From CAYJLA01 sp964371305 (GTDB taxonomy: Bacteria > Bacillota_I > Bacilli_A > RFN20 > CAG-826): DNA of 6,273 nucleotides. Position numbers and translations under genes: made by a program. Where the stretch lies: assembly GCA_964371305.1 (NCBI GenBank), contig CAYJLA010000034.1, forward strand, positions 1-6,273, given 5' to 3'. Every line of letters starts with the position of its first letter. Positions within the stretch are counted from its first letter, which is position 1. The notes beneath the pieces are model-generated. The model was not told the DNA's origin and made no database searches. It was given only the letters and a program-made list of their open reading frames with translations. Of this stretch, positions 5,510 to 6,273 are shown piece by piece.

Positions 5510-6273
5510 ATGAAAAGAAAATTTATATTTAGTGGTGTAGTGGCAGCAATGTTACTTGCTTCTTGTGTGCCTACGACTAGTAGTAGTAACAGTCCTAGCG
5601 TTACTGAACCAACAGTACCAAGTATTAGTGACATAACTGATCCTACTATTGGAAGTTCAACTAGTGAACCAAGTATATCTGATCCAAGCGTTAGTGATCC
5701 GTCTACACCAGCAGAAGGTTTTACTAAAGAAGAATACGGTAGTGTATATGGTACATTCTTTGGTGCTGATGGCGCTATTCTAATTGAACACGACATCACA
5801 AAAGTTATTACTGACGAAGATGAAGTGACTATTTTAACACCAAATGAAATAAAAGAAGAAACATTCGCTTATGAACTTGATGATGTAGAAGATGATACAA
5901 GTGCGCCATCAAACGTTAAAGGTGTATCAGTATATCTAAGTGATGACATGGGTGTAGAATATAGACTTAGACTTACACCAACAAAGAAAATGTTGTTGTT
6001 ATTAGAAAAGAAAGTTGGGGAAACATTCCAGGAAGTTACAACATATATGCCTGATATTTCTTCAATTACTGGGTTTTATGACTTTATAGGTGATAATGAT
6101 CCTTATAATATTGGTTTTTCCATTGATGGTACATTTTCTATTGAAAAAGATGTATTCTTAATAGCAAAAGCTGGATACGATTGGGAATCTATTAATATTG
6201 AATACGCATTAAGTTTCCTTTATGCAAATGAAGAAGGAGATATAGTGGTTGGTTTTGATTATTATGACTATGT
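5510..6273 (+). CDS. Lipoprotein with Ser/Thr/Pro linker, function unknown, 3' end missing
   Basis: Direct translation is open for 254 codons to the right edge. The N-terminus is a lipoprotein signal peptide: MKRKF, a hydrophobic core, then the lipobox LASC with the lipidated cysteine at C19. In the known pathway, Lgt adds diacylglycerol to this Cys and LspA cleaves before it, leaving the protein tethered to the outer face of the membrane. Residues 20-70 form a Ser/Thr/Pro/Asp linker containing pentapeptide-like repeats (SEPSI, SDPSV, SDPST). From about residue 71 a folded domain begins (FTKEEYGSVYGTFFG), acidic and alternating hydrophobic/polar as expected of a beta-sheet protein; no family is recognised. 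It has one Trp, encoded by TGG, and no cysteine other than C19. Its own promoter and strong ribosome site suggest independent expression. It could be a substrate-binding, adhesive or structural lipoprotein; the sequence does not decide. Confidence 0.85.
   Translation, partial: MKRKFIFSGVVAAMLLASCVPTTSSSNSPSVTEPTVPSISDITDPTIGSSTSEPSISDPSVSDPSTPAEGFTKEEYGSVYGTFFGADGAILIEHDITKVITDEDEVTILTPNEIKEETFAYELDDVEDDTSAPSNVKGVSVYLSDDMGVEYRLRLTPTKKMLLLLEKKVGETFQEVTTYMPDISSITGFYDFIGDNDPYNIGFSIDGTFSIEKDVFLIAKAGYDWESINIEYALSFLYANEEGDIVVGFDYYDY
5663..5707 (+). repeat. Three 15-bp coding repeats in the lipoprotein linker
   Basis: The bases encode SEPSI-SDPSV-SDPST (residues 52-66), three copies of a five-residue unit of the form S(E/D)PSx. 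Looser copies (TEPTV, TDPTI) lie upstream. The units differ by synonymous and conservative changes, so this is a degenerate repeat. It probably serves as an extended spacer that lifts the domain away from the membrane. Confidence 0.6.

Noticed and set aside
5494..5799. Minus-strand open frame of 101 codons opposite the lipoprotein start
   Set aside because: It is antisense to the lipobox and Ser/Thr/Pro linker; its repetitive Leu/Gly/Ser-rich product is what the reverse of the AGT/GAT/CCA-rich linker yields. The plus strand has a strong Shine-Dalgarno, a lipobox and an open frame to the edge.
1..6273. CRISPR arrays, tRNA or rRNA genes, insertion sequences, phage genes
   Set aside because: I saw no spaced direct-repeat array, no cloverleaf or rRNA-like segment, no transposase or integrase motif and no phage-type gene on either strand.

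Overview
The window is AT-rich DNA that uses the standard bacterial code: every Trp is TGG, no in-frame TGA is read through, and the three complete genes all end in TAA. Shine-Dalgarno sites of the GAGG/GGAGG/AAAGGAG type, Lys-rich signal peptides, a lipobox lipoprotein and single-pass C-terminal anchors with basic tails suggest a low-GC, Gram-positive-derived bacterium (Bacillota or a Mycoplasmatota-related lineage such as gut RF39/Izemoplasma-like groups, Acholeplasma relatives or Erysipelotrichia). The use of TGG/TGA argues against a Mycoplasma/Spiroplasma-type recoded genome. The lineage is inferred from style, not proven.

Layout. (1) Bases 1-89, minus strand: the 5' end of a gene whose product starts with a type IV prepilin-like leader; it runs off the left edge. 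(2) Bases 90-291: a divergent AT-rich spacer with an 8-bp inverted repeat (158-203) and a sigma-A-type promoter for the next gene. (3) 292-2016, plus: a 574-residue secreted, C-terminally membrane-anchored protein of unknown function, followed by a good intrinsic terminator (2051-2082). (4) 2209-3600, plus: a MATE-family efflux transporter with its own near-consensus promoter, in which an 8-bp direct repeat with 10-bp period lies between the -35 and -10 boxes. (5) 3676-5397, plus: a 573-residue full-length paralog of the first surface protein. (6) 5510-6273, plus: a lipoprotein with a Ser/Thr/Pro linker, cut by the right edge. It was recovered by direct translation because it has no stop inside the window.

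How it fits together. Four of the five genes encode products predicted to be exported or displayed at the cell surface (pilin-like protein, two paralogous anchored proteins, lipoprotein), and the fifth is an inner-membrane exporter. The two paralogs are collinear over almost their whole length and share a C-terminal module at the same residue numbers (466-530) with an identically placed cysteine (C480), then a transmembrane anchor. The MATE gene lies between them, so the arrangement looks like a tandem duplication with a transporter gene between the copies. No substrate, ligand or shared pathway can be assigned from sequence. The most notable item is the uncharacterised paralogous surface-protein family with its conserved membrane-proximal module; the MATE operator-like repeat and the pilin-like neighbour come next.
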